62,782 nt of DNA, taken from Oscillospiraceae bacterium. Lineage in GTDB: Bacteria > Bacillota > Clostridia > Oscillospirales > Ruminococcaceae. Of the stretch, positions 24,945-34,400 are shown piece after piece. Every line of letters begins with the position of its first letter. The first letter of the stretch is position 1. The stretch covers positions 1 to 62,782 of the forward strand of contig JAJQIG010000053.1 of the NCBI GenBank assembly GCA_021199335.1. Reading direction: 5' to 3'. The position numbers were made by a program, and so were the translations under genes. The notes under the pieces were generated by a model, which had not been told where the DNA came from, did no database searches, and was given only the letters and a program-made list of their open reading frames with translations.

Positions 24945-25502
24945 TTATATCCTGCAATAAGCCTTTCTGCCCTCTTTAAAAAGATCTCCGCCATGGGAAT
25001 CAACCGTAACGGTCACGGGGAATTTTTCCACATAAAGCTTTTTGACCGACTCACAGCCCAAATCCTCAAAAGCTATAACCTCACAGCTTTTAATGCAGCT
25101 TGCGGCAAGTGCGCCTGCTCCGCCTATCGCACAGAAATAAACAGAATTATTACGCACAACGGCGTCCTTGACAGCCTGATTACGTTCGCCTTTGCCAATC
25201 ATAGCACAAAGGCCGCAGTCAAGCAATCTCGGCGCAAAGCCATCCATGCGTCCCGATGTGGTCGGACCGCATGAGCCGATTGCCTTTCCGGGGGCGGCAG
25301 GAGTAGGACCCGCATAATAGATTACAGCCCCGTCCATTTGAAAAGGCAGAGGCTTTCCCTCATCGAGCAGGGCATCAAAGCGTTTATGCGCGGCATCACG
25401 CGAAGTATACACCGTACCTGTGAGGAGAACCTTATCGCCAATCCTGAGCTTATCGCAATAAGAGCGCAGCTCAGAAACATTTATATCGTAAATTTCAGCC
25501 AT
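24945..25502 (-). CDS. Class I fumarase / tartrate dehydratase, beta subunit
   Basis: A 185-residue protein matching the C-terminal (beta) part of iron-sulfur hydro-lyases: GDKVLLTGTVYTSRDAAHKR near residues 23-42, IYYAGPTPA, GSCGPTTSGRMD near 76-87, IGKGERN and FEDLGCESVK. With an alpha subunit carrying the 4Fe-4S cluster it interconverts fumarate and malate. No alpha-subunit gene is adjacent, although in most Clostridia alpha directly precedes beta. Instead the gene follows a DivIVA-domain gene by 17 nt. The alpha partner must be elsewhere. Confidence 0.9.
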   Translation of the reverse strand: MAEIYDINVSELRSYCDKLRIGDKVLLTGTVYTSRDAAHKRFDALLDEGKPLPFQMDGAVIYYAGPTPAAPGKAIGSCGPTTSGRMDGFAPRLLDCGLCAMIGKGERNQAVKDAVVRNNSVYFCAIGGAGALAASCIKSCEVIAFEDLGCESVKKLYVEKFPVTVTVDSHGGDLFKEGRKAYCRI

Positions 25503-25519
25503 TTATGTATTTCCTGCAA

Positions 25520-26464
25520 TCAATTGGACTCGCTCTCAGCGGCAGCTTCCGCAGCCTTAGTAAGATTTTCAAGCTCGCTCATATCAAATCCGAAATTAGC
25601 TTTCTTCGGAGCGGCGGGAGCAGGGGCAGGAGCGGGAGCGGGCGCAGGTGCCGCAGCAGGTTTAGCGGCGGAAGGAGCGGCCGAACCTCCCTTTTTAAGG
25701 GATGCCTGAGTTCTTTCGATAATTTCCTTGGTTTCATCAAGCTTTGCAAGGCTTTCGCCGGAGAACATTTCAAGAACCTCCCTGAGCTTGGCAACATTAA
25801 TTTCGATTTCGTTAACCTCTTCGGTAACTGCAGCCTTAACGCTTTCGGCAGCGCTCTTCATTTCAGCGGATCTGTCCTCAGCCTCGGAAAGAATCTTTGA
25901 AGCCTTATCATCGGCATTCTTAACAATTGTTGAAGCCTTGCCATTAGCATCGTCAACAACCTGATTGGCAAGCTTCTTTGCATCCTCATCCATTTTTCTG
26001 GCATTTTCCTTAGCCTGATTAACTATCATATTAGCCGACTTCTGCGCTTCAAGGAACACATTGCCGAGATCCATAGCGCTGTTTTCGGCAGCGCCTGCGC
26101 TTGCGGCTTTATTCTTAGCTTCCTGAAGCTGCTCCTCAAGCTCCTCATTCTGAGCCTTGAGCTCCTCAATTTCCTTATCCTTTGCAGCAAGCTCATCCTC
26201 GATTGTTTTCATCTGATTCTTGAGAGAATCGTTGCTTGTCTGAAGCTCGGTAATCTTAGCCTTATCGGCAGCAAGAAGCTCCTCATATTTTTCATCGTTA
26301 ACTCCGGAACCGCCCTCGCTGTTCTCAAGCAGCGCTTTTTTCTCATCAAGCTCAGCCTCGAGCGTATAAATCTTAGTATTTAATTCATCAACATATGCAA
26401 GAACGTCTTTCTTATCAAATCCGCCAAAGTTGACTGTTTTCAAGAATCCGGTACCTTCTGCCAT
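25520..26464 (-). CDS. DivIVA-domain coiled-coil protein
   Basis: A 314-residue protein. The N-terminus FLKTVNFGGFDKKDVLAYVD is a DivIVA-type membrane-curvature domain, followed by coiled coil at about 25-105, further helical Ala/Glu/Lys segments at about 125-250, and an Ala-Pro repeat near 270-295. The ATG at 26464 was chosen because GGAGG lies 9 nt upstream. DivIVA proteins mark poles and septa and recruit partners for division, wall growth or sporulation. The Ala-Pro linker is encoded by GC-rich repeats that may vary in length between strains. The fumarase beta gene follows in the same operon. Confidence 0.83.
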   Translation of the reverse strand: MAEGTGFLKTVNFGGFDKKDVLAYVDELNTKIYTLEAELDEKKALLENSEGGSGVNDEKYEELLAADKAKITELQTSNDSLKNQMKTIEDELAAKDKEIEELKAQNEELEEQLQEAKNKAASAGAAENSAMDLGNVFLEAQKSANMIVNQAKENARKMDEDAKKLANQVVDDANGKASTIVKNADDKASKILSEAEDRSAEMKSAAESVKAAVTEEVNEIEINVAKLREVLEMFSGESLAKLDETKEIIERTQASLKKGGSAAPSAAKPAAAPAPAPAPAPAPAAPKKANFGFDMSELENLTKAAEAAAESESN

Positions 26465-26570
26465 AGTAAAAACCTCCAAAAACAATATTTATGCAAAATC
26501 CGCAATGGGATCACATTCCAACGGAGAAATACTTCAAGTGAATGCACTTCCCCAACATATCGACACAGTA

Positions 26571-26599
26571 ATTATAACATATTTCTTTCGAATTAACAA
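26571..26599 (-). promoter_or_regulatory. Promoter of DivIVA-fumarase operon
   Basis: The minus strand reads TTGTTA (26599-26594), a 17-nt spacer and an extended -10, TGTTATAAT (TATAAT at 26576-26571). The 26465-26800 gap otherwise holds only the metG terminator and AT-rich sequence. Confidence 0.65.
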
Positions 26600-26743
26600 G
26601 CTGATTTTAGGATAATTTCTACACAAAAAATCGTTTTATTTTTTAGTTAAATATAACAGCTGATCATATCCTCGACCAATGCTTACAAATCACTTTACAG
26701 TACACAAAATTAACATATTTTGCAAATCCACTGAATTCGCACT

Positions 26744-26788
26744 AAAAAAGGACAGTGGGAGCTTAAAGTGTACAAAGCTCCCGCTGTC
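26744..26788 (-). terminator. Terminator of metG
   Basis: On the minus strand, GACAGCGGGAGCTT (26788-26775) pairs with AAGCTCCCACTGTC (26764-26751), followed by CTTTTTT. Confidence 0.85.
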
Positions 26789-26800
26789 ATTAATGAATCA

Positions 26801-28840
26801 TTATTCTGTTTTAAACTGGCTCTCATGCCTTGTAAAGAAGTCCTTTCTCGGTTCGAGGAACTTGAGCTGATGCTCCGTTTCGCCGCCGAGGGTTTTCTCA
26901 AAGGTATCGAAGATGCTGTCCCATGACCAAAGGCCTTCATCAACCTGAAAATATTCCCTTACCATTTCCGTTCCCGATGGGGCAATCGGATGAAGGAGTA
27001 CCGCCGCCGTTTTTATCATATGGAAAACATTTATCATCCATTTCCTGCGGAGGTCGTTATCGTCAGCCTTATCGGCATCGCCTTTACTTTTAGCCATATA
27101 CTTGCTTGCTTTCCTTATGAGTGAATCAAGGACATACGTTACCTGATGGAACTTGAACTTATACATATATCTTTCATACTCAAGCACAGCCTTTTCACAC
27201 TCCGCAAGTATGTCCGCATCGACCGCACCAACGGGCATTTTTCCGTCAAAGTATTTCTGCGCATCATAGAAGCAGGTACGGATAATTCTATTGAACACAT
27301 TTGAAAGCAGGAATCCTTCCTTTGTAACGGGGTCGCTGTCCTCGGGCTTTGCGGCGGGGTTAAGCGGTTTCGGCTGGAAGCTTACGCTCCTCATTCCGAG
27401 TCCAAGGCTAAGGAAGTGCATTCTGAGCTGCTCGGGGGTATAATAATTAAGCAGGTCCGCAGCCATAGGCGGTTTTACAGAACCGCTGCTTGAAGCCTTT
27501 TTGTCAAGGAAAAGTATATGGTGGTTCGCAACAAGCGTTGACATCTGCAATCCGCCGTCGGGGACATCCGCCGTAATATTATCCTTCCCCTGGAGCGCGC
27601 AGAACATTGCAGTCTGTGCAATCCCGTAAAAGTATATATTATCCTGACCGATGAACTGGTAAATCTGCGCATCTTTTGAACACCAATAATCACGCCACTT
27701 TTCGGTATCCTCCCCGATTGATTCGAGGTAGGCAATCGTAAATGAAATCGGCGCCCACAACGATTCAGGCCATACCCACACGGTAAGGGGATCTTCTCCC
27801 TCAAGGACGGGCGCAGGAACTCCCCATTCGATATTTCCGGTTAGCCTAAAGGGGACAAGGGTTTTTCCCGTTCTGAAACGGACTCCTTTTTCGGTAAGAA
27901 GCTCGCAAGCCTTGTCACGTTCGGAAAGCTCATTGAATTTAATGGTAAAGGAAGTTTTCTTCGGCTCTGTAATAAGCTCATGCCGGGCCATTTTATCCTT
28001 AACGGAAAGGTAATCGTCCATATAATCATTCATAACGTAAACAACAGGCATTTCAAGAAACTCCCCTATTGTTTTTGTCACGACCTGACGCACATTATCC
28101 CTTTGTTTAAGTATATCAACATATTCGTTAAGGAGAGCATACTGGTCGGTAAGGCGGAAATACCAATTTTCCACATTTCTGAAAACGGGGCGAAGTCCTG
28201 TCAATGTAGATTTCGGGTCGATAAGGTTAATCGGCATATACTGGTGTCCAAGGTCGCATTCATCGGCATATCCTTTCTCCGACTGGCAGCCCTGAACGGG
28301 ACATTTTCCCACGACCTGGCGTCCGTTAAGAAATGTTCCGACCTTTTCATCGTAAAACTGAGCCGTAGAAATCTTTTTAAGATAGCCGTTTTCATAAAGC
28401 CTGCGTATAAGCTTATCCGACACCTCATTGTGGATTTCGGCTGTTCTTCCAAGGCCCGATGCTCCGAAAAGGTTAAGGCTTATTTCGTAATCATCAAGGG
28501 TTTTCTTTTGACTTTCATGGTTTGAACGGACAAAATCATGGATTGTGCCCTTATAGCCCTGCTCCTCGCAGAGCTTACGGTAGCTCTCGGCAATCGGGGA
28601 GCCGTAGCAGTCCGTTCCCGAAACAAAAATTACGTTGTCCTTTCCGATGCGGTCGCGGAGAAATCTCGCATAAACATCGGCAAAAACGAAAACTCCGCCC
28701 ACATGGCCGAAGTGAAGCTGCTTATTGCCGTAGGGCATACCGCCCGTAATCACCGCGCGCTTCGGAAACTGCGGACGATTCTCCATCGAGATTTTCTTTT
28801 TGCTGTATTCAGCGTTTCCTTTAGCGTTATTGTTATCCAT
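26801..28840 (-). CDS. metG: Methionyl-tRNA synthetase-like class I enzyme, divergent
   Basis: A 679-residue class I synthetase that should charge tRNA-Met. The first ATP motif is HFGHVGG (HIGH type) near residue 44; a zinc-knob block CPVQGC...C lies near 180. The second ATP motif, normally KMSKS, reads KKASSSG near residue 446, a clear departure. The C-terminal half is alpha-helical, with no appended tRNA-binding (EMAP-type) domain. The ATG at 28840 was chosen because GGAGG precedes it. The altered loop raises the possibility of a slower enzyme or a second MetRS elsewhere. Substrate identity is inferred from overall similarity. Confidence 0.8.
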   Translation of the reverse strand: MDNNNAKGNAEYSKKKISMENRPQFPKRAVITGGMPYGNKQLHFGHVGGVFVFADVYARFLRDRIGKDNVIFVSGTDCYGSPIAESYRKLCEEQGYKGTIHDFVRSNHESQKKTLDDYEISLNLFGASGLGRTAEIHNEVSDKLIRRLYENGYLKKISTAQFYDEKVGTFLNGRQVVGKCPVQGCQSEKGYADECDLGHQYMPINLIDPKSTLTGLRPVFRNVENWYFRLTDQYALLNEYVDILKQRDNVRQVVTKTIGEFLEMPVVYVMNDYMDDYLSVKDKMARHELITEPKKTSFTIKFNELSERDKACELLTEKGVRFRTGKTLVPFRLTGNIEWGVPAPVLEGEDPLTVWVWPESLWAPISFTIAYLESIGEDTEKWRDYWCSKDAQIYQFIGQDNIYFYGIAQTAMFCALQGKDNITADVPDGGLQMSTLVANHHILFLDKKASSSGSVKPPMAADLLNYYTPEQLRMHFLSLGLGMRSVSFQPKPLNPAAKPEDSDPVTKEGFLLSNVFNRIIRTCFYDAQKYFDGKMPVGAVDADILAECEKAVLEYERYMYKFKFHQVTYVLDSLIRKASKYMAKSKGDADKADDNDLRRKWMINVFHMIKTAAVLLHPIAPSGTEMVREYFQVDEGLWSWDSIFDTFEKTLGGETEHQLKFLEPRKDFFTRHESQFKTE

Positions 28841-28883
28841 AACAAAAACCTCCTGAAAAAACAAAGGGCAAAACACAGAAAAC

Positions 28884-28909
28884 AGAGAACGGAATTACCT
28901 CCGTTCTCT
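28884..28909 (-). terminator. Hairpin upstream of metG
   Basis: A 10-bp perfect stem (AGAGAACGGA/TCCGTTCTCT), followed on the minus strand by a T-rich stretch. It lies between the unknown gene at 28942 and metG, so it may end the former or attenuate the latter. Confidence 0.55.
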
Positions 28910-28941
28910 ATCCGCCGCCCTCATGCTTTACAATAATTAAT

Positions 28942-29919
28942 TCAGCTTAAAACAAGAATTGCCATATCGCCGTTATTATCCTGACCCGCATTTTTTACTG
29001 CGGCAACCATTTTCCAAACAATATCCCTGCCGCTTTTGCGCAATGCGCCGTCAAATGCGGAAACCGCCTTAACGAAATCCTCCTCTCCCCTGCCGTCCAT
29101 ATAGCAGGTAAAGAGGACTTTGTATGCGTTATAAAGAACACAGAAGAAAACATAATTATCCCAAATGCCGAGCTTATCGCTGCACGCATAGGGCAAAGAA
29201 TAAGTCCATACATAGTTAATCATGATATTTTCAATCCAGTTTGAATGCTCCGCCATGAACACTTCGGAAAATTTACGCCGCTTCTCAACATAGCTCTTCA
29301 TATCGACCATATTCAAGGTTTCGGGGCCGCTTACTCCGAGGTTTTTATAAATTGCGCCGAGAACCTCCTTATACTCAGGTGATGATTTTACAACAGATTT
29401 CAGCAGCGAAACCCCATCCGCAAGGGAATATTCGGGATGAGGGGAAATCCCCTTGAAATATTCAAGCACCTTGTCATAATCCTTATTTTCGCCAAATTTA
29501 TTAACAAATTCGGGAATAAGATTAGGCTGATGACTGTCAATCATACCTTGGACGGTCTTAATCGCATAGTTAAGAAGAAGCATACGCTTCTCAAAGGTAA
29601 CCTCCCTATTTTGGAGGACGACCATCATAAGCGTGCGGAGCTGCCAGTAATACTCAGCCGAGGGGTTAACCGCAACCGCTTCGCTGCTTCGTTTAGCAAA
29701 CATAGCCTCCTCTTCCCCCGTTATGCGGGACATTTTGAAGGAAAGCGGTTCATTCTCAGCCATAAGTCTTCTTACAACATCGGGGTTACTGAGATAAAGA
29801 ACGTATTCCACAGCGGCGGGGGATACTATTATACCCGCCAAATCGCTGTATTCCTCCACAGGCTTTGTAACATCCACCAATTCCTTAAAAAAAGACGGTG
29901 TAAAGATAGGAAATGCCAT
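28942..29919 (-). CDS. Conserved-looking protein of unknown family
   Basis: A 325-residue, apparently cytoplasmic protein that I do not recognise. It has no signal peptide or membrane helix and looks mostly alpha-helical with many aromatic residues: YYWQLRTLMMVVLQ near 95, FEKRMLLLNYAIKTV near 118, and IENIMINYVWTYSLPYACSD near 225. The C-terminus returns to a short hydrophobic DMAILVLS. It has its own promoter and ribosome-binding site and normal codon use, so it is very likely a real gene. Neighbours (thiI, metG) suggest a tRNA link only by proximity. Confidence 0.75.
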   Translation of the reverse strand: MAFPIFTPSFFKELVDVTKPVEEYSDLAGIIVSPAAVEYVLYLSNPDVVRRLMAENEPLSFKMSRITGEEEAMFAKRSSEAVAVNPSAEYYWQLRTLMMVVLQNREVTFEKRMLLLNYAIKTVQGMIDSHQPNLIPEFVNKFGENKDYDKVLEYFKGISPHPEYSLADGVSLLKSVVKSSPEYKEVLGAIYKNLGVSGPETLNMVDMKSYVEKRRKFSEVFMAEHSNWIENIMINYVWTYSLPYACSDKLGIWDNYVFFCVLYNAYKVLFTCYMDGRGEEDFVKAVSAFDGALRKSGRDIVWKMVAAVKNAGQDNNGDMAILVLS

Positions 29920-29994
29920 AAAAATTCTGCTCCAATCCCGACGGCTGTCAGGAATGAAAGCCGCCGTAACATAATATCTGACAATAATGCTATT

Positions 29995-30023
29995 AGTATA
30001 TCACATTATTTTGCAAAATGCAA
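29995..30023 (-). promoter_or_regulatory. Promoter of the unknown 325-residue gene
   Basis: The minus strand reads TTGCAT (30023-30018), a 17-nt spacer, TATACT (30000-29995). A small hairpin, ACGGC/GCCGT, lies in the predicted 5' leader. Confidence 0.55.
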
Positions 30024-30066
30024 GTTTTTATTGAAAAAACGGACGCCTCGGATTACTTATCCGATT

Positions 30067-31248
30067 TCACGCACGGTCCGAGCGGATAACCTTAAGCTCT
30101 GTATTTTCGACAGCTTCTTTGATATAAGGCTCAAAATCGAACACATTCTGCGCCGCCTCAACCTCGGCAAGAATGGGCCTTGTTTTGGGATGCTTCGGGG
30201 TAAAAACGGTGCAGCAGTCCTCATAAGGCTCTATGGAAATATCAAAGGTATCGATTCTGCGGGCGATCTCTATTATCTCCGTTTTATCCATACCGATAAC
30301 AGGACGGAAAACGGGCATACGGCAGGCCGCATCCGTGCAAACTATCGCATTCATGGTCTGGCTTGCGACCTGACCCACGCTCTCGCCCGTAACAAGCGCC
30401 TGAATGTCCTTTTCCTCCGCAATTCGCTGGGCAATTTCCATCATGAGGCGCCGCATCAGGATAGTAAACAGCTCTTCGGGGCAATTATCACGAAGCTTCT
30501 CCTGAATTTTTGTGAACGGAACGCAGTAAAACGCAATATCCCCGCACCACGGAGTAAGCTTTTCACAGAGCCGTTCAACCTTTTGCCTTGCTCTGTCGGA
30601 AGTATAAGGCGGCGAAACGTAATGAATTGCCGAAAGTCTGACCCCTCGTTTTGCCATCATATATGCTGCAACGGGGCTGTCAATTCCGCCCGAAAGCAGC
30701 AGCATTGCCTGACCTGATGTTCCCACGGGGATACCGCCCGCTCCCTTTCTGTTTCCGGTATGGATATAGGCAAAGTCCCTTCGCACCTCAACCGTAACGA
30801 CAACATCGGGGTTATTAACATCAACCGTGAGATGCGGAAATTTTTTGAGGACTCTTCCCCCAAGCTCGGCGCATATTTCGGGGGATTTCATAGGGAACTG
30901 CTTATCCGCACGTTTTGCGTTGACCTTAAAGGTACGCGCATTCTCCAGCTCCTCCGAAACGTATTCCATAGTCTTTTCGGCAATCCTCTCAAAGTCCTTC
31001 TCAACCACGGCGGCACGGCAATAGGCGGCTATACCGAAAATTTTTGAGATACATTCCTCAACGGCATCGAAATCGACGTCGTCATCTAGCGGTTTAACCT
31101 CAACAGTTGACTGGGAACGTTCATATTCAAATTTTCCCATAGGTTTAAGTCTGCGGCGGATATTTTTTACCATAGCATCCTCAAAGCTGCGTTTATTAAG
31201 ACCCTTTATAGCAATTTCGCCCTCTTTGAGCAGGATAATTTCTTTCAT
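30067..31248 (-). CDS. thiI: tRNA 4-thiouridine synthase ThiI
   Basis: A 393-residue cytoplasmic enzyme that adenylates and thiolates U8 of tRNA. An N-terminal ferredoxin-like part starting ILLKEGEIAIKGLNK is followed by a THUMP domain (about 60-165) and a PP-loop ATPase with SGGIDSPVA near residue 187. It lacks the C-terminal rhodanese domain found in E. coli, as is usual in Firmicutes. The ATG at 31248 follows GGAGG. Sulfur is normally supplied by a cysteine desulfurase such as NifZ, often encoded next to thiI; none is adjacent here. Confidence 0.94.
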   Translation of the reverse strand: MKEIILLKEGEIAIKGLNKRSFEDAMVKNIRRRLKPMGKFEYERSQSTVEVKPLDDDVDFDAVEECISKIFGIAAYCRAAVVEKDFERIAEKTMEYVSEELENARTFKVNAKRADKQFPMKSPEICAELGGRVLKKFPHLTVDVNNPDVVVTVEVRRDFAYIHTGNRKGAGGIPVGTSGQAMLLLSGGIDSPVAAYMMAKRGVRLSAIHYVSPPYTSDRARQKVERLCEKLTPWCGDIAFYCVPFTKIQEKLRDNCPEELFTILMRRLMMEIAQRIAEEKDIQALVTGESVGQVASQTMNAIVCTDAACRMPVFRPVIGMDKTEIIEIARRIDTFDISIEPYEDCCTVFTPKHPKTRPILAEVEAAQNVFDFEPYIKEAVENTELKVIRSDRA

Positions 31249-31284
31249 TTCATAATTCCTCCGTAAAATTTTATAACCGACTTT

Positions 31285-31313
31285 ATTATACCACATTATA
31301 AAAAAATTTCCAA
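31285..31313 (-). promoter_or_regulatory. Promoter of thiI
   Basis: The minus strand reads TTGGAA (31313-31308), 17-nt spacer, TATAAT (31290-31285). Confidence 0.6.
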
Positions 31314-31341
31314 CCGTTTTTTTAAATTTCCTTATTTTTCG

Positions 31342-31370
31342 ATGACTTTTTCTAAATTATGTGCTATAAT
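31342..31370 (+). promoter_or_regulatory. Promoter of addBA
   Basis: ATGACT (31342-31347), 17-nt spacer, extended -10 TGCTATAAT (TATAAT at 31365-31370), divergent from the thiI promoter. Confidence 0.65.
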
Positions 31371-31419
31371 ATCCTTAACCGCAAAAACGGAATTTATACA
31401 AATGACAGGTGTTGATAGT

Positions 31420-34400
31420 ATGCTGAACCTTATTACAGGCGAAGCGGGGACGGGAAAATCCTATGAAATGATGAACCGAATTGCCGGGGCTGTTTCATCG
31501 GGAAGAAAGGTTTTCGCCATTGTCCCCGACCAATTTAACTTTGAATACAATCGTATGCTTTACAACTTTATGGGTCTGAAAAAATTCAACCGCATGGAGG
31601 TTCTGAGCTTTTCCCGACTTTCAAAATATATTTTCATCGAGCACGGCGGTCTCAAGGGCAGGTATGCCGATGACACAGTGCGAACAGTCATAATGTACCG
31701 TGCGCTTTCCGAGCTTAACGAAAGAAAAGCCCTGCACTTTTACTCAAGGCAGGCGCTGAAAACAAGGTTTATATCCGATGCGTTGGAATTTGTACGAACC
31801 CTTTCGGCAAACGGCATTTCCTCGGAGCTTCTGCTTAGACAAACTGCGCTTATGGATGACGGAATAAAGGAAAAAGCGGAGGATATTGCCCTTATCTGCT
31901 CCGAATATTCCCGCATTCTTGAGGAAAACGGCTACAAGGACAGTCACACCGACATTTCCGAAGCATCAAAAAGAGCGGCCGAAAACGGCTACTTTTCCGA
32001 CTGCGATATTTTTATCGATGAATTTAAGAGCTTCACCCCCGATGAATGCGAAATGCTTGAGGTTATAATTCGTGACAGCAATTCCGTTACGGTCTGCCTT
32101 ACAACGGATAAATTTTCCTCGGACGGCTTTGCAAGGATGGGTCTTACCCCATTTGAAACTGTCGACAAAACCGCCGCAAGGCTCTCCCGACTTGCTTTTG
32201 AAAACAGTGTAAAGGTTAACATCGACCATTTGACGGAAAATCGCCGTTTCCTTTTCCCGGAGCTTCAATTTTTAAGCAAAAATGTTTTTCGCTCCCAACG
32301 CAGCGGCTTCAACGGAAGCTGTGAAGCTGTCCGCATATACGAGGCGGCTGAGCCTTATGCCGAGGCGGATTTTATCTGTGCGGAAATTAATCATCTCGTC
32401 CGTGAGAAGGGGTATCGCTATTCGGATATTGTTATAACCGCAAGGCAGAAGGAAAATTATTCCTCCATTCTGGACGCCGCCCTCGAACGCTCGGAAATTC
32501 CCTATTATTCCGATGAGAACGGCAGGGTTTCCCACAAGTCGCTTATTATATTCGTCCGAACAGCCCTTAATCTTGCTTCGGTAAAAAATCCGTCCTCAGA
32601 GGATTTCCTGCGATACATAAAAACGGGCTTTCTCCCACTTGATACCGAACAGATTGACATTCTGGAGGAATATTGCTACAAATGGAACGTTGAGGGCGGG
32701 ATGTGGCACAAGCCGTTTGAAATCCATGATAATTCCGACTCGGACAGAGCTGCTGAAGCCGCACGGCTTATCGTCACCGAACCCCTCGATAATCTCCGCA
32801 GAAAATGCACGAACACCACTGCAGAGGCTATATGCAGGGCTACTGCCGATTTTCTCGATGAGGTAAAAGTTCCCGAAACAATTTCCGAGCTTATAAAGGG
32901 AACAAACAGCGGAGATGCCGCCGTTCTTACAGCTGTTCGTGAAACAAAACAGCTTTGGGATATGCTCTGCGACCTTCTGCAAAGCTTTCGCCGAACATTG
33001 GGTGATACTCCGATAACTGCAGCGGATTTTTCCTCAATCTTTGAAACGGCTGCGGCTCTTTTGACGATTTCTGCGCCGCCCCAAACCCTTGATGCGGTTC
33101 AGCTTACCTCCCTGAACACAGCAAGGTTTGCAAATCCGAAGGCCGTGTTTATACTGGGCGCAAACGAAGGTGTATTCCCCTTTGCCGCAAATCCCTCGGC
33201 GCTTCTTTCCGACAAGGACTTGGCAGCCCTCGGCAAGAGCGGAGTGGAGATAAACGGCAATTCCCCCGAAAAGCTTGCGGAGGAACGATATGCAGCCTAT
33301 GCCGCACTTTCCGCACCAACGGAGCGGCTTTACATAAGCTACCCCATTGCATCAGTTTCGGGAAACGCACTCTATCCCTCATCTGCAGTAAGGCAGATTG
33401 CGGCAATGTTTAAAAATGACATCAAGCTTACCGAAAAAAAGCTTGGTATTCTTTATTTCTGCACAACGGAGCAGAGCGCTTATTATCAATATGTTCAGGG
33501 ATTCAAGCGCGGAAGCTCTGAAATTGCAAGTCTTAAAGCCGCATTGGAGGACTTTAATGACGGCAATAGTCAGCGTTTCAAACTTCTCGAAAATCCTAAT
33601 TCGGCAAAATTTCGCTTAAACTCCGGAAAAGCACTGACCGACCGCCTTTACGGTCAAGTCATTACCCTTTCTGCCTCACGCTTTGAGGATTACAAAAAAT
33701 GCCCGTTTATGTATTTCTGCAAAAAGGGTCTTAGGATCTACCCAAGGCAGCAGACACAGCTTAACGCTCCGTCAAGGGGAACTGCCGTCCATTACTGCCT
33801 TTGCGAATTTCTTAAAGCATACAGCAAAACCAGCTTTATTGCCATGAGCAGAGAAGAAATTACTCATTTTGTAACAAAAAAGCTCTCCGAATATTTTATA
33901 AGCTCGGATATTGGCGGAAGCTACGGAAAAACAAAGCGTTATCTTGCCGCATACCGTAGGCTTACGGACACCGTTTCCGACATTCTTATTCATCTCAAAA
34001 CGGAATTTTCCCAGTCGCTTTTTACCCCATCCGAATTTGAATACACCTTTGCGTTTGACGGCGACGAAAAGCCTATTAAGCTTACAGCCAATGACGGAAC
34101 CGAAATGTACTTCATCGGTGCGGTGGATCGTGTTGATGTTTATACTCAAAACGACCTTACGTATATAAGGGTTGTTGATTACAAAACGGGAACAAAGGTA
34201 TTTTCTCTTGCCGACATTTATTACGGGATAAATATGCAGATGCTTCTGTATATGTTCGCCCTTACCGACCCCGAAGCAGCCGCCAATTCGGGACGTTATC
34301 ACACCGCCCTGCCTGCGGGGGTTCTTTATGTACACGCTGAGGACAACGCTCCGTCACTTTCAAGAGAAGCGAGCGATGATGAAATAACAAGCGCTGCCCT

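Noticed and set aside
25610-25690. Tandem-repeat or CRISPR-like array
   Set aside because: The regular short repeats are the Ala-Pro codons of the DivIVA-domain protein, not spaced repeats.
29437-30717. 426-residue plus-strand open frame
   Set aside because: It runs antisense to the unknown 325-residue gene and to thiI, both with better starts, promoters and (for thiI) clear motifs; it has no ribosome-binding site or family motif.
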